From Rhizobium sp. Q54 (GTDB lineage: Bacteria > Pseudomonadota > Alphaproteobacteria > Rhizobiales > Xanthobacteraceae), in the NCBI GenBank assembly GCA_945907045.1, contig CAMDSH010000003.1, forward strand, positions 62,001-126,000: a stretch of DNA of 64,000 nucleotides, given 5' to 3'. The first letter of the stretch is position 1. The number at the start of each line of letters is the position of its first letter. Below the pieces are notes generated by a model that saw nothing but the letters and a program-made list of their open reading frames with translations, had not been told where the DNA came from and did not search any database. Positions 53,620-62,631 of the stretch are shown here, one piece after another. Position numbers and translations under genes: made by a program.

Positions 53620-55069
53620 AACGCGTCCTCCCCGCATGGAAACGCTGGCGCGCTTGCCGGTGTTCTTCGCGCTTGAGGGCAAACGCGCCGTGGTCGCGGG
53701 CAACAGCGCGGCGGTCGCCTGGAAGGCGGAACTGCTGGCGGCGGCGGGCGCGGCGATCGATCTTTATGCGCCCCTCGCGAGTGAGGAACTTCGTGCGGTC
53801 GCGCGTGAATTCGATTTGATTCGTCTCAATCCACGTTCGTGGCAGGCTGGCGATTTTGCAGGCGCGGCCATCGCGGTCGGCGGCTGCGACGATGAAGACG
53901 AGGCTGCCCGCTTCGCGGCTGCCGCGCGCGCTGCCGGGGTGCCGGTCAACGTCATCGACAAACCGGCGTTCTGCGATTTCGCTTTCGGCTCCATCGTCAA
54001 TCGTTCTCCCCTGGTCATTAGCATCTCGACCGACGGTGCCGCGCCGGTTTTCGCGCAGGCGATCCGTGCCAAGCTCGAGGCAATGCTGCCGCACGGTTTC
54101 GCGTTGTGGGCGAAGGCCGCGCGCCGCTGGCGGGCAGGGGTGCAATCGTCCGGTTTGTCTTTCGCGGGCCGCCGCCGGTTCTGGCAGATTTTCACCGCGC
54201 ATGCTTTGCGTAATCCCGGCAATGCGCCAACCGAATCCGACTTCGATTCGTTCGCGGGCGTTGCGCGGGCGGAAGGCGTTGCGGTGGACAGCGGTTCGGT
54301 CGTGCTTGTGGGCGCCGGCCCCGGCGATCCCGAATTGCTCACGCTGCGTGCCGTGCGCGCGCTGCAATCCGCCGACGTCATTCTGTTCGACGATCTCGTC
54401 GCGCCGGAAGTGCTCGACTTTGCCCGCCGTGAGGCGAAGAAAATGTTGGTCGGAAAAACCGGCGGCGGCCCGTCGTGCAAGCAGGCGGATATCAACGCGC
54501 TGATGGTCTCGCTCGCCAAAGGCGGCAAACGCGTCGTGCGCCTCAAGGGGGGCGACCCGATGATTTTCGGCCGGGCGGGGGAGGAGATCGCGGCCTGCCG
54601 CGCCGCCGGAATTTCCGTTGAAGTCGTGCCGGGCATCAGCGCCGCGCAAGGCGTCGCCAGCCGCCTCGGCGTCTCCCTCACCCATCGCCGCTACGCACGC
54701 CGTCTTCAATATGTCACCGGCCACGCCGAAAATGGTGGCCTGCCTGCGGATCTTGATTGGAAAAGTCTCGCCGATCCCGCCGCGACCACCGCCATCTATA
54801 TGCCGAAAAAGACACTGGCCGAATTCGCCGCGAAGGCTATCGCGCATGGTCTCGATGCATCGACGCCGGCGATCGCAGTTTCGAAAGCAACGCGGCCCGA
54901 TGAGACGATCGTTACCGGAACGCTCGGCAACCTGCCGGAGCGGCTTGTGGCTGCGGGCTTGAGCGGTCCGGTTATGGTATTGGTCGGCCGCGTTGCCGCC
55001 GATTACGCCGCGGATGCCACGCTCACAGCGCCGCGGTCGTCTGCACCTCGACGAGAAATGCTTCGTTGA
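53594..55069 (+). CDS. cysG: Siroheme synthase CysG (fused dehydrogenase/ferrochelatase and methyltransferase)
   Basis: 491 residues. N-terminal precorrin-2 dehydrogenase/ferrochelatase part (about 10-210: FALEGKRAVVAGNSAAVAWKAELL, FGSIVNRSPLVISISTDG) followed by the uroporphyrinogen-III methyltransferase (VGAGPGDPELLTLRAVRAL, RLKGGDPMIFGRAGEE, PGISAAQGVASRLGVSLTHR). It makes the siroheme needed by NirA and CysI, which explains its place at the end of the operon. AAAGGA precedes the ATG at 53594. Its end overlaps the convergent RidA-family gene by 47 bases. Confidence 0.94.
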   Translation: MSISRTPSETRPPRMETLARLPVFFALEGKRAVVAGNSAAVAWKAELLAAAGAAIDLYAPLASEELRAVAREFDLIRLNPRSWQAGDFAGAAIAVGGCDDEDEAARFAAAARAAGVPVNVIDKPAFCDFAFGSIVNRSPLVISISTDGAAPVFAQAIRAKLEAMLPHGFALWAKAARRWRAGVQSSGLSFAGRRRFWQIFTAHALRNPGNAPTESDFDSFAGVARAEGVAVDSGSVVLVGAGPGDPELLTLRAVRALQSADVILFDDLVAPEVLDFARREAKKMLVGKTGGGPSCKQADINALMVSLAKGGKRVVRLKGGDPMIFGRAGEEIAACRAAGISVEVVPGISAAQGVASRLGVSLTHRRYARRLQYVTGHAENGGLPADLDWKSLADPAATTAIYMPKKTLAEFAAKAIAHGLDASTPAIAVSKATRPDETIVTGTLGNLPERLVAAGLSGPVMVLVGRVAADYAADATLTAPRSSAPRREMLR

Positions 55070-55430
55070 CCAGACGGTCAACCATCAGCAGCGTGTTCGG
55101 CGGATAGACGCCGTTCGGAAACATTTTCGGAAATTCACGCAGACGGTATTTCATGAATTTGGGAATGTCCTGCGAGTGCACGAGATAGGTCGTGAACTGC
55201 GCGACATTGCCCCATCCGGCGCCGACCGCACGCAACGCAGCCTCGATGTTGGCGAACACCTGCACGCATTGCGCGTCGAAGTCGTCGGCGCCGACGATCT
55301 TGCCGTCCTTGTCGGCCGAGAGCTGTCCGGCGATGAAGGCGAACTCGGACGCCTTCACCCGCGTTATATGGGAGTACTGCCCCATCGGCTTTGCGAGCGT
55401 GTCGGGATTGAAAATCTTCAGCTCGGCCAT
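55023..55430 (-). CDS. RidA/YjgF-family protein
   Basis: 135 residues from ATG at 55430. Family blocks: SHITRVKASEFAFIAGQLSADKDGKIV, FANIEAALRAVGAGWGNVAQFTTYL and the C-terminal PPNTLLMVDRLVNEAFLVEVQTTA with the near-C-terminal Glu; the classic RidA arginine (R-x-V-EVE region) appears as R in MVDRL. RidA hydrolyses reactive enamines/imines; many paralogues have specialised roles. It lies between cysG and the TctC receptor gene, 29 bases from the latter's stop on the same strand. Confidence 0.88.
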   Translation of the reverse strand: MAELKIFNPDTLAKPMGQYSHITRVKASEFAFIAGQLSADKDGKIVGADDFDAQCVQVFANIEAALRAVGAGWGNVAQFTTYLVHSQDIPKFMKYRLREFPKMFPNGVYPPNTLLMVDRLVNEAFLVEVQTTAAL

Positions 55431-55459
55431 AGGGCAGTTTCCGTTTTGCGCGGTTGCGG

Positions 55460-56437
55460 CTAGTCGGCGGTCACGCCACTCGCCTTGATCGGCGCTTCCC
55501 ACTTCTTGATTTCGCTGACCACAAACTTGCCGAGATATTCCGGGCTCTGCCGGTCTGGCGTCGCAACCGTGGCGCCGAGACCCTGCAGCTTTTCACGAAC
55601 CGCCGGGGTTGTGATGGCGGCGACTGCGGCGGCATTAAGTTTTTTCACGATTGCGGCCGGCGCGCCTTTCGGCAGGAACAGTGAGCTCCAGGTATAAGCC
55701 TCGAGATTGTTGACGCCCTGCTCGCGGGCGGTCGGCAGATTCGGCAGCACCGGCGAGCGTTCCTTGGTCATGATCGCGAGCGCCTTGATGGTGCCGGCGT
55801 CGATCTGCGGCTTCGCGGTCGCGATGATCTCGCACAGGAAATCGATGCGGCCCGCATGCAGGTCCTGCATCGCCGGTCCGGTGCCGCGATACGGTACGTG
55901 GGTGATATTGGTGCCCATCGCGGTGTTGAGTACGACGCAGCCGAGATGCGTGGCCGAGCCCGCGCCGGCGGAGCCGAACTGCATCTTTGTTTGGTTTTCT
56001 TTGGCGTAAGCGATGAATTCTTTCAGATTGTTCGCTGGCAAGTCCTTGCGCACGGTGAGCGCGATCGGCGTCTCGGCGAGGAAAGCAACGGGCGTGAAGT
56101 CTGTCGCCGCGTTATAGGCGGGCTTCTTGTAAAGCGTCTGGTTCTGCGCGTGCGTTCCGACGCTGCCGAGCACCATCGTGTAACCATCGGGTGCCGCATC
56201 GGCCACGCGCTTGGAGCCGGTCATGCCGCCGGCACCGCCGACGTTCTCGATCACGATCTGCTGGCCCAGTACTTCGCCCATGCGCTGGGCGATGATGCGG
56301 CCGAGCGTGTCTTGCGGGCCGCCCGCCGCGAACGGGACCACCAGAGTCACCGGGCGGTTGGGGTAGTCTTGCCCGAAGGCGTTGGCGGTGAGCGCCAGCA
56401 TGCCAGCGAGCGCGATACCGATGATTTTTTTCAGCAT
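55460..56437 (-). CDS. Tripartite tricarboxylate transporter receptor (TctC/Bug family)
   Basis: 325 residues from ATG at 56437, preceded by GGAGG at the right distance. Signal peptide KKIIGIALAGMLALTANAFGQ. Bug-family core: YPNRPVTLVVPFAAGGPQDTLGRIIAQRM, VIENVGGAGGMTGSKRVADAAPDGYTMVLG, GSAGAGSATHLG and THVPYRGTGPAMQDLHAGRIDFLCE. These periplasmic receptors often stand alone without TctAB genes, as here. Ligand unknown (carboxylates, amides and others are bound by relatives). Confidence 0.92.
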   Translation of the reverse strand: MLKKIIGIALAGMLALTANAFGQDYPNRPVTLVVPFAAGGPQDTLGRIIAQRMGEVLGQQIVIENVGGAGGMTGSKRVADAAPDGYTMVLGSVGTHAQNQTLYKKPAYNAATDFTPVAFLAETPIALTVRKDLPANNLKEFIAYAKENQTKMQFGSAGAGSATHLGCVVLNTAMGTNITHVPYRGTGPAMQDLHAGRIDFLCEIIATAKPQIDAGTIKALAIMTKERSPVLPNLPTAREQGVNNLEAYTWSSLFLPKGAPAAIVKKLNAAAVAAITTPAVREKLQGLGATVATPDRQSPEYLGKFVVSEIKKWEAPIKASGVTAD

Positions 56438-56539
56438 GGTTTCCTCCACATAAACATGAGTATTTTTGATCTGTTGGAGCGCAGATTCGCCCCCTTGCGG
56501 GCGGCGGTCAAGCCGTCAAAAGCGGCACTTTAGTGCAAC

Positions 56540-57733
56540 TTAGCCAACTTCGACGACTTCTTCCGGGAATTGATGCAGCCGGTCGCCGGGCCCGTTGCCG
56601 CCGATAATGTAATTGTCGCACAGCCAGTTGAGGTAACCGGCGTGGATATAAGTCGGGTGCACGACGATGTTCATGTTCTTCTCGATCATCATCGGCTCGT
56701 CGTGGCGCACCAGCGGCCGCTCGACCAGATCGTAGCCCTGGCCATGGCAATAAAGCCGCGCCTCGGCCGGACGGCCGTTCTTGCTCATGAATGTGTTGAA
56801 CGCGTCCCAGATGTCCTTGCACGACGCGCCGGGCTTGAGCAGGTCGAGCGTCATGCGGCGCGCTTCCATGCAGAAGGCGAGTTCGTCCTTCATCGCCTGC
56901 GGCACCTTGCCGACCACGCAGGAACGGCCGAGTTCGGTGTACATGCCGCCGGGGCCGTTGTCCTCGACGAGCAGCGCGATCTGGTCGCCCTTCTGGATGA
57001 CGCGGTTTTGCAGATGGCGATTTGAAAATTTCGACGGCTTGCCGAGCGGCATCGAGGCGCAAAGATAAATGCCGTTCTCGCTGCCGTGAGTTTGGCTGTA
57101 GAGTTGCGCAACAGCGGCGACTTCGACGTCGCGCATGCCGGGTTTCACGGCGGCGAACGCCGCGCGCATCGCGCCGTCCTGCATCAGCGCAGCGCGCTTG
57201 ACCAGTTCCAGTTCTTCCGGACTTTTGATGACTTTAATTCTATCGACCATCTCTGAGGCATCGACGATGCGCGCGTTCGGGAATTTGCGTTTGACGTAAT
57301 CCACCAGCGCGAACGACATCTGGTAGGTGCCGAGAATGCCGATGGTCGCTTTTGCAAACGGCTCCAGCGCCGTGGCGGCGAGTTCGGGATCGTAGTCCTT
57401 GGTGTAGTGCGCTGAGGCATAGCTCGGCGTGGTCAGCAGCCGCTTGACGCCGCGCCATGACTGATCGCCTTGCGCCGTCGCCTCGCTGCCGCCGAACGGA
57501 CCCTGACAGACCACCGTCATCTCGTCGTCGCGCGGAAACACCACCGTGTTGGGATAGCCGTTGGTCGCCGGCATGTCGGTGAAATATTTGACGTAGCCGC
57601 CCATGTGATCGTTGTTGTTCTGCATCAGCAGAACGTCGATCTTTTCCTTTTGCATGGCGGTGCGCACCGCGGTCCAGCGGCGCTCGAGTTCGCCGGTCGA
57701 GACCGGCGTGTTCAATCGTTCCGACAAGGCCAT
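56540..57733 (-). CDS. M24-fold (creatinase/prolidase-like) protein with altered metal site
   Basis: 397 residues. N-terminal creatinase-like domain (MQKEKIDVLLMQNNNDHMGGYVKYFTDMP) and C-terminal pita-bread fold. The His of the active site remains in YCHGQGYDLVERP, but typical metal ligands are changed: the D...D pair region reads LLVEDNGPGGMYTELGR, the VEPGIY block reads NIVVHPTYI, and the last Glu block reads CDNYIIG. It may be a non-metal hydrolase like creatinase or a differently metallated enzyme rather than an Xaa-Pro peptidase. Minus-strand gene group with the hydroxyacid dehydrogenase 4 bases upstream. Confidence 0.82.
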   Translation of the reverse strand: MALSERLNTPVSTGELERRWTAVRTAMQKEKIDVLLMQNNNDHMGGYVKYFTDMPATNGYPNTVVFPRDDEMTVVCQGPFGGSEATAQGDQSWRGVKRLLTTPSYASAHYTKDYDPELAATALEPFAKATIGILGTYQMSFALVDYVKRKFPNARIVDASEMVDRIKVIKSPEELELVKRAALMQDGAMRAAFAAVKPGMRDVEVAAVAQLYSQTHGSENGIYLCASMPLGKPSKFSNRHLQNRVIQKGDQIALLVEDNGPGGMYTELGRSCVVGKVPQAMKDELAFCMEARRMTLDLLKPGASCKDIWDAFNTFMSKNGRPAEARLYCHGQGYDLVERPLVRHDEPMMIEKNMNIVVHPTYIHAGYLNWLCDNYIIGGNGPGDRLHQFPEEVVEVG

Positions 57734-57737
57734 GCTG

Positions 57738-58709
57738 TTAAACTCCCCAGGAGGCGGGCTTGCGCACGATGTTGATCATAGCTTTGGGATCGCCGCCAAG
57801 AAACTTGCCCATATTGCCCGCGATGGTCGGCATCGCGCGGTCTTCGTAGCCATGCGAATAGCCGCCGAGATGCGAAAAGATCATCAGGTTCTTGGTCTTC
57901 CATAACGGATTGTCGGCGGGAAGCGGCTCCTGCGCGAACACATCAAGCGCGGCGCCGGCGATTTCCCCAGCTTCGAGCGCCTTGATCAGCGCCGGCTCAT
58001 CGACGACGCCACCGCGCGCGACATTCACGAGGTATGCAGAAGGCTTCATCGCGGCGAATACCTTGCCGCCGATGATGCCGCGCGTCTCGGCGGTGAGCGG
58101 CGTGAGCGCCACCAGATAATCGAGTTCGCCAGCTATTTTCACGAGATCGTCGCGATGCACCATGCGGTCAAAGTCAGTCGCGCTGCGCAACGAGGAACTT
58201 ATGCCGATGACGGTCATGCCGAATTGCTTGCAGATCGGCGCGATATATTCCGCGATCAGGCCGACGCCGAGAATGCCGGCGGTTTTGCCATCGAGCAGGT
58301 TCGCCGGCCAGCGCTCCCACGCGCTCTTGCCTTGCGCGTGCGTGGCGCGCGGCAGGTCGCGTGCGAGCGAAAGCATGTAGGAGATGGCGGCTTCCGACAC
58401 CGGCGGGCCGTGGATGCCGCGCACGTTGGTGACCAGCACCTCTTTGCCGAGCGAGGGCAGATCGACGATGTTATCGACGCCGGTGCCAAGGGCCTGGATC
58501 CATTTCAGCTTTGGCGCGTCGCGCACCACATGGTCGGCCATCGGCGGCGAAAAGCACAACAGGATGTCGGTTTCGGCAATGTAGGGCCCGACATCGTTAT
58601 GATGTCCGACCACATTGATGGTCAGTTGCGGGTAACGCTCCAGCAGCATGGCCTTGTAACGGGCCCGCATCGCTTCCTGGACTTCGGTGAGGATCAGCAC
58701 GTTTGGCAT
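57738..58709 (-). CDS. D-2-hydroxyacid dehydrogenase
   Basis: 323 residues from ATG at 58709 (MPNVLILT). NAD-binding GVGLIAEYIA with the later basic/polar end of strand 2 (GISSSLR), catalytic Arg in VNVARGGVVDE, Glu in DVFAQEPLP and His in FSHLGGYS. The LPADNPLWKTKNLM block is typical of the family. Catalyses reversible oxidation of a D-2-hydroxyacid. The gene ends 4 bases before the M24-fold gene, so the two are likely co-transcribed and may act on one substrate. Longer in-frame starts lack family similarity. Confidence 0.88.
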   Translation of the reverse strand: MPNVLILTEVQEAMRARYKAMLLERYPQLTINVVGHHNDVGPYIAETDILLCFSPPMADHVVRDAPKLKWIQALGTGVDNIVDLPSLGKEVLVTNVRGIHGPPVSEAAISYMLSLARDLPRATHAQGKSAWERWPANLLDGKTAGILGVGLIAEYIAPICKQFGMTVIGISSSLRSATDFDRMVHRDDLVKIAGELDYLVALTPLTAETRGIIGGKVFAAMKPSAYLVNVARGGVVDEPALIKALEAGEIAGAALDVFAQEPLPADNPLWKTKNLMIFSHLGGYSHGYEDRAMPTIAGNMGKFLGGDPKAMINIVRKPASWGV

Positions 58710-58840
58710 GGAGGCGCACGTATAGTGGCAAATCAGGTATGAGGAAATAACCGTCATGCGCAGGTGACCCGCATTGTGGGTCTGCGCTAATATCGGTGGA
58801 GCCCGCGCCTGAAGGCGCCCTGTGAGAAGGATGAATTGCC

Positions 58841-59053
58841 ATGCAGAACCTGCCGATCGATTTTGCGACCGTGAACTGGGTGTATGTCGGGGTTCTGGCG
58901 GTGTTCGCCTTCTTCGCTACCGTGGTCGGAAACCTGCTCTCGTTCAATCATCGCGGGTTGGCGGCCATCCTTGCAGCGGTGATTTTCGCCGCAATTTTCA
59001 TCGCCTGGACATATTTTCCGCACGGCCTGCCGCTCCCGACCCGTCTGGGGTGA
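58841..59053 (+). CDS. Small two-helix membrane protein (70 residues)
   Basis: 70 residues with GAAGGA twelve bases before the ATG. Two hydrophobic helices (VYVGVLAVFAFFATVVGNLL and LAAILAAVIFAAIFIAWTYF) flank a short FNHRG loop, ending HGLPLPTRLG. Probably a genuine inner-membrane protein; function unknown. It stands alone, divergent from the hydroxyacid dehydrogenase gene and followed by a long imperfect hairpin. Confidence 0.72.
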   Translation: MQNLPIDFATVNWVYVGVLAVFAFFATVVGNLLSFNHRGLAAILAAVIFAAIFIAWTYFPHGLPLPTRLG

Positions 59054-59081
59054 TCCTTGGCTGATTTTGCGGCGGGGCCTT

Positions 59082-59123
59082 TTGCATAGGCCGGTTGACC
59101 TTTTGCGAGGTCCGGCTATGCAA
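59082..59123. other. Long imperfect hairpin upstream of scoA
   Basis: TTGCATAG-CCGG-ACC and GGT-CCGG-CTATGCAA pair with small bulges around a TTTTGCGA loop, about 15 bp. It ends 33 bases before the scoA ATG. No U-run follows, so it may be an operator or a leader structure rather than a terminator. Confidence 0.45.
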
Positions 59124-59156
59124 GATGATCGTTGCCGGGATTTTTAGTGGTGTTGG

Positions 59157-59858
59157 ATGAAGAAAGTTTATCCCGACGCGCGTGCCGCGTTGTCAGGCCT
59201 GCTCAAGGACGGGATGCTGATCATGGCCGGAGGTTTCGGCCTGTGCGGCATTCCTGAAGCCTTGATCCTCGCCATTCGCGACTCCGGGGTGAAAAATCTC
59301 ACGATCGTGTCCAACAACGCGGGCGTGGACGGCGCAGGCCTCGGCCTGCTGCTGGAGACGCGGCAGGTGAAGAAGATGATCTCGTCCTATGTGGGCGAGA
59401 ACAAATTGTTCGCGCAGCAATACCTCGCCAAGGAACTGGAAATCGAATTCAACCCGCAAGGCACGCTGGCCGAGCGCATCCGCGCGGGCGGCGCGGGCAT
59501 TCCCGCCTTCTTCACGCGCACCGGCGCCGGCACGCTGATCGCCGAAGGCAAGGAAGAGCGCGAGTTCGACGGCGAGAAATACATCATGGAACGCGGGATC
59601 GTCGCGGACTTGTCGGTCGTGCATGCCTGGAAGGGCGATACCGAAGGCAATCTCGTTTACCGCAAGACCGCGCGCAATTTTAATCCGATGATGGCGACGG
59701 CCGGCAAGGTGACGGTCGCCGAGGTGGAAAATCTGGTGGAGCCCGGAAACGTCGATCCCGACCTCATCATCACGCCGGGTGTCTACGTCAAGCGCATCGT
59801 TCATGTGCCGGATGCTGTGAAGCACATCGAGCAGCGCACCGTGCGCAAGCGCGCGTGA
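59157..59858 (+). CDS. scoA: 3-oxoacid CoA-transferase subunit A
   Basis: 233 residues. Family I CoA-transferase alpha signature [17 protein letters not shown] near the N-terminus, then [12 protein letters not shown], the [11 protein letters not shown] block and [20 protein letters not shown]. Pairs with ScoB to move CoA from succinyl-CoA to a 3-oxoacid such as acetoacetate, a step in ketone-body and aromatic breakdown. The scoB start is 14 bases downstream of its stop. Confidence 0.93.
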   Translation: MKKVYPDARAALSGLLKDGMLIMAGGFGLCGIPEALILAIRDSGVKNLTIVSNNAGVDGAGLGLLLETRQVKKMISSYVGENKLFAQQYLAKELEIEFNPQGTLAERIRAGGAGIPAFFTRTGAGTLIAEGKEEREFDGEKYIMERGIVADLSVVHAWKGDTEGNLVYRKTARNFNPMMATAGKVTVAEVENLVEPGNVDPDLIITPGVYVKRIVHVPDAVKHIEQRTVRKRA

Positions 59859-59871
59859 AGGGAGATTAGGA

Positions 59872-60525
59872 ATGCCCTGGACCCGTGAGCAGATGGCCGA
59901 GCGCGCCGCGAAGGAATTGCGCGACGGCTTTTACGTCAATCTCGGCATCGGCATTCCGACGCTGGTGTCGAATTACATTCCCGACGGCATGAGCGTGCAG
60001 CTGCAAAGCGAGAACGGCATGCTTGGGTTCGGCCCGTTTCCTTACGAAGGCGACGAGGACCCCGACCTCATCAACGCCGGCAAGCAGACGATCACGGAAT
60101 TGCCGACCACGAGCTTTTTCTCGTCAGCCGATTCATTTGCCATGATCCGCGGCGGCCACATCGACCTTTCCATCCTTGGCGCCATGCAGGTGGCGGAGAA
60201 CGGCGATCTCGCCAACTGGATGATCCCCGGCAAGATGGTCAAGGGAATGGGCGGTGCGATGGACCTCGTCGCCGGCGTTAAAAAAGTCGTCGTGGTGATG
60301 GAGCACACCGCCAAGGACGATCCCAAACTATTGCAGAAATGCAATCTGCCGCTCACTGGAGCTGGCGTCGTCGATATGGTGGTCACCGATCTGGGCGTCT
60401 TCACCATCGACAAGAAGAACGCTGGTGGGATGACGCTGATCGAGCTTGCGCCCGACGTGACGCTCGACGAGATCAGGAAAAAGACTCAGGCGAAGTTCAA
60501 GGTCGACGCCAAGCTCAAGCACTAA
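59872..60525 (+). CDS. scoB: 3-oxoacid CoA-transferase subunit B
   Basis: 217 residues. The catalytic Glu lies in [10 protein letters not shown] (the SENG signature), after [30 protein letters not shown] and [23 protein letters not shown] are also standard. Forms the transferase with ScoA. GGGAG precedes the start. Its stop overlaps the end of the convergent hydantoinase gene by 4 bases. Confidence 0.94.
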   Translation: MPWTREQMAERAAKELRDGFYVNLGIGIPTLVSNYIPDGMSVQLQSENGMLGFGPFPYEGDEDPDLINAGKQTITELPTTSFFSSADSFAMIRGGHIDLSILGAMQVAENGDLANWMIPGKMVKGMGGAMDLVAGVKKVVVVMEHTAKDDPKLLQKCNLPLTGAGVVDMVVTDLGVFTIDKKNAGGMTLIELAPDVTLDEIRKKTQAKFKVDAKLKH

Positions 60526-61934
60526 CGTGGCGCGGCGAGCGGCGATTTTGCGCGGCTGACGTACGAACCTGCGCCGGGCGCGCCGACCAGCGCACCATCG
60601 CGCACCACGAACTTGCCGCGCAGTATAGTCGAGACCGGCCAGCCTTTGACGCTGAGCCCTTCATACGGCGTGTAGTCGCATCCGCCGTGCATCAGCTTTT
60701 GCGAAATCGTCACCTCGCGCTCCGGATCCCAGATCGCAATGTCGGCATCGCTTCCCGCCGCTATCGCGCCCTTCTGCGGATAGAGTCCGTAGGTCTTGGC
60801 GTGGTTGGTGGATGTGAGCGCGACGAATTCGTTCAGGCTGATGCGGCCTTTGCCGACGCCTTCCGAGAACAAAATGGGCAGTCGTGTTTCAATGCCGGGA
60901 ATTCCGTTCGGCACCCAGCGGAACGACGTGCGCCCTTTCGGGTGCAGCTTGCCGTGCGGATCGTCGTAGCGGAAAGGGCAGTGGTCGGACGAGAACAGCG
61001 AAAAAATGCCCTGCTGCAATCCCTCCCAGCACGCTTGCTGGCTTGGCTCGTCGCGCGGCGGCGGCGAGCAGACGTATTTCGCGCCCTCCATGTTGAGGCC
61101 GCCCAAATCTTTTTCGGTCAGCACCAGATATTGCGGGCAGGTCTCGCCGTAGATTTTCAGGCCGCGCGCCTGCGCTCGCGCGATCTCCTCCATCGCCGCG
61201 CGGTTAGAAACGTGCACGATCATGATCGGCACATCGACAATTTCCGCGAGCGAGATGGCGCGGTGCGTCGCCTCGCGCTCAACCGGAATAGGCCGCGACG
61301 CGGCGTGGAATTTCGGCGCGGTGTTGCCGGCGCGCTCCAGCCGGTCGGTAAGGAAGCGGATGGCATCGTAGTTTTCCGCGTGCACCATCACCAGCGCGCC
61401 GGTCTCGCGCGCCACGCTCATGACGTTGAGCATTTCCAGATCGGAAAGCGCGAGGCCCTCGTATGTCATGAACACCTTGAACGAGGTGTAGCCATCTTCC
61501 ACTAGCGCGGGTAGTTCCTGACCCAGCACACGCTCGGTGGCGTCCGCGATGATGAGATGGAAAGAGACATCGACGTAACATTTGCCGTCGGCCTTGGCGT
61601 GATAGTCCTTCACCACCTGACGCAATGACTCGCCCTTCTGCTGAAGTGCGAAGGGGAGCACCATTGTGTTGCCGCCGAATGCCGCCGCGCGCGTGCCCGA
61701 GGCAAAATCGTCCGCCATGACGATGCCGGGCGCAGAGGGCTGCGCGAGATGCACGTGTGAATCGATGCCACCCGGCATCACCAGTTTGCCGGCCGCGTCC
61801 ACCACCTCGCGCGCGTCGCTTAAGTTCTCGCCGAGTTCAGCGACTTTTCCGCCGCTGATGCCGACATCGCATTGCAACGTCTCGGTGTCGGTAACGACCG
61901 TGCCGCCGCGAATGATGGTGTCGAAGGTAATCAT
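60522..61934 (-). CDS. hydA: Dihydropyrimidinase/D-hydantoinase
   Basis: 470 residues of the cyclic amidohydrolase family. Metal site: HxH in [11 protein letters not shown], carboxylated Lys in [10 protein letters not shown], His in VHAENYD and HVSNRAAM, and Asp in FSSDHCPF. The amidohydrolase C-terminal block [12 protein letters not shown] follows. Hydrolyses the amide ring of dihydropyrimidines or hydantoins. Together with the OHCU decarboxylase/HIU hydrolase fusion nearby this suggests purine/pyrimidine ring catabolism, though allantoinase-like activity is not excluded. Confidence 0.9.
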   Translation of the reverse strand: MITFDTIIRGGTVVTDTETLQCDVGISGGKVAELGENLSDAREVVDAAGKLVMPGGIDSHVHLAQPSAPGIVMADDFASGTRAAAFGGNTMVLPFALQQKGESLRQVVKDYHAKADGKCYVDVSFHLIIADATERVLGQELPALVEDGYTSFKVFMTYEGLALSDLEMLNVMSVARETGALVMVHAENYDAIRFLTDRLERAGNTAPKFHAASRPIPVEREATHRAISLAEIVDVPIMIVHVSNRAAMEEIARAQARGLKIYGETCPQYLVLTEKDLGGLNMEGAKYVCSPPPRDEPSQQACWEGLQQGIFSLFSSDHCPFRYDDPHGKLHPKGRTSFRWVPNGIPGIETRLPILFSEGVGKGRISLNEFVALTSTNHAKTYGLYPQKGAIAAGSDADIAIWDPEREVTISQKLMHGGCDYTPYEGLSVKGWPVSTILRGKFVVRDGALVGAPGAGSYVSRAKSPLAAPR

Positions 61935-61955
61935 GCCGATGTCTTTTTACCTGTC

Positions 61956-62035
61956 ATCACCGGGCTTGTCCCGGTGATCCCGCTTAGGAGGGGATGTGCC
62001 TTCCCGATCGGGATGGCCGGAACAAGTCCGGCCAT
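61956..62035. repeat. Intergenic palindromic repeat element (two hairpins)
   Basis: Two 9-bp stems lie 34 bases apart: ATCACCGGG/CCCGGTGAT with loop CTTGT, and ATGGCCGGA/TCCGGCCAT with loop ACAAG. The loops are reverse complements of each other (CTTGT/ACAAG), and a small TCCCGATCGGGA palindrome sits between. This is the form of the dispersed palindromic repeats common in alphaproteobacterial intergenic DNA; only one copy is in this window. Confidence 0.65.
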
Positions 62036-62059
62036 GACGGACTCAGTTTATTGCCGTGA

Positions 62060-62569
62060 TTACATCCCGCTGCCGAGGAAATCCCGCTTGCCGAGTTCGA
62101 TGCCGTTGTGACGCAGGATGGCGTAGGTGGTGGCGAGATGGAAATAGAAATTCGGCAGTGCGAAACCAATCAGATAAGCCTGCCCCTTGAACGTCATCGG
62201 CTTGCCGCCGATGGGGAGCGTGATCTCGCGCTCTTCCGAGCCGTCGATCTGCGCCGGCTTGATGCTTTTCACGAATTCCACCGTCTTGGCGATGCGCGCC
62301 TGAAATTCATCGAAGCTGGTCTCGGTATCGGCGAATTTCGGAACCTCGACGCCGGCCAGCCGCGCCGTGGTGTTCTTGGCAAAATCGGCGGCGATTTGAA
62401 TCTGCTTGGTCAGCGGCAGCATGTCGGGCGCAATCCGTGAGTTCAGAAACACAGCGGGCTCGATCTTGCGTGCGGCGGCATTGGCCGCGGCCTTCTCGAG
62501 GATGGCGGAAAGCACGGCGAGCATTTGCAGGAACGCCGGAACCGACGCCTGGTACATGGAAAGCGGCAT
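62060..62569 (-). CDS. DUF1993-like protein
   Basis: 169 residues from ATG at 62569 (MPLSMYQASVPAFLQML). The opening, then FAKNTTARLAG, FDEFQARIAKTVEFVKSI and FYFHLATTYAILRHNGIELGKRDFLG, match the DUF1993 family as I remember it, which folds like the DinB four-helix bundle. Function unknown. It lies between the hydantoinase and the uric-acid pathway fusion, all on the minus strand. Confidence 0.82.
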   Translation of the reverse strand: MPLSMYQASVPAFLQMLAVLSAILEKAAANAAARKIEPAVFLNSRIAPDMLPLTKQIQIAADFAKNTTARLAGVEVPKFADTETSFDEFQARIAKTVEFVKSIKPAQIDGSEEREITLPIGGKPMTFKGQAYLIGFALPNFYFHLATTYAILRHNGIELGKRDFLGSGM

Positions 62570-62631
62570 GATGGTTTTGATCCGATACTGTTGTGAGATG
62601 CGTTTATAGCAGGGCCTTGTGGCCGCCGCGA

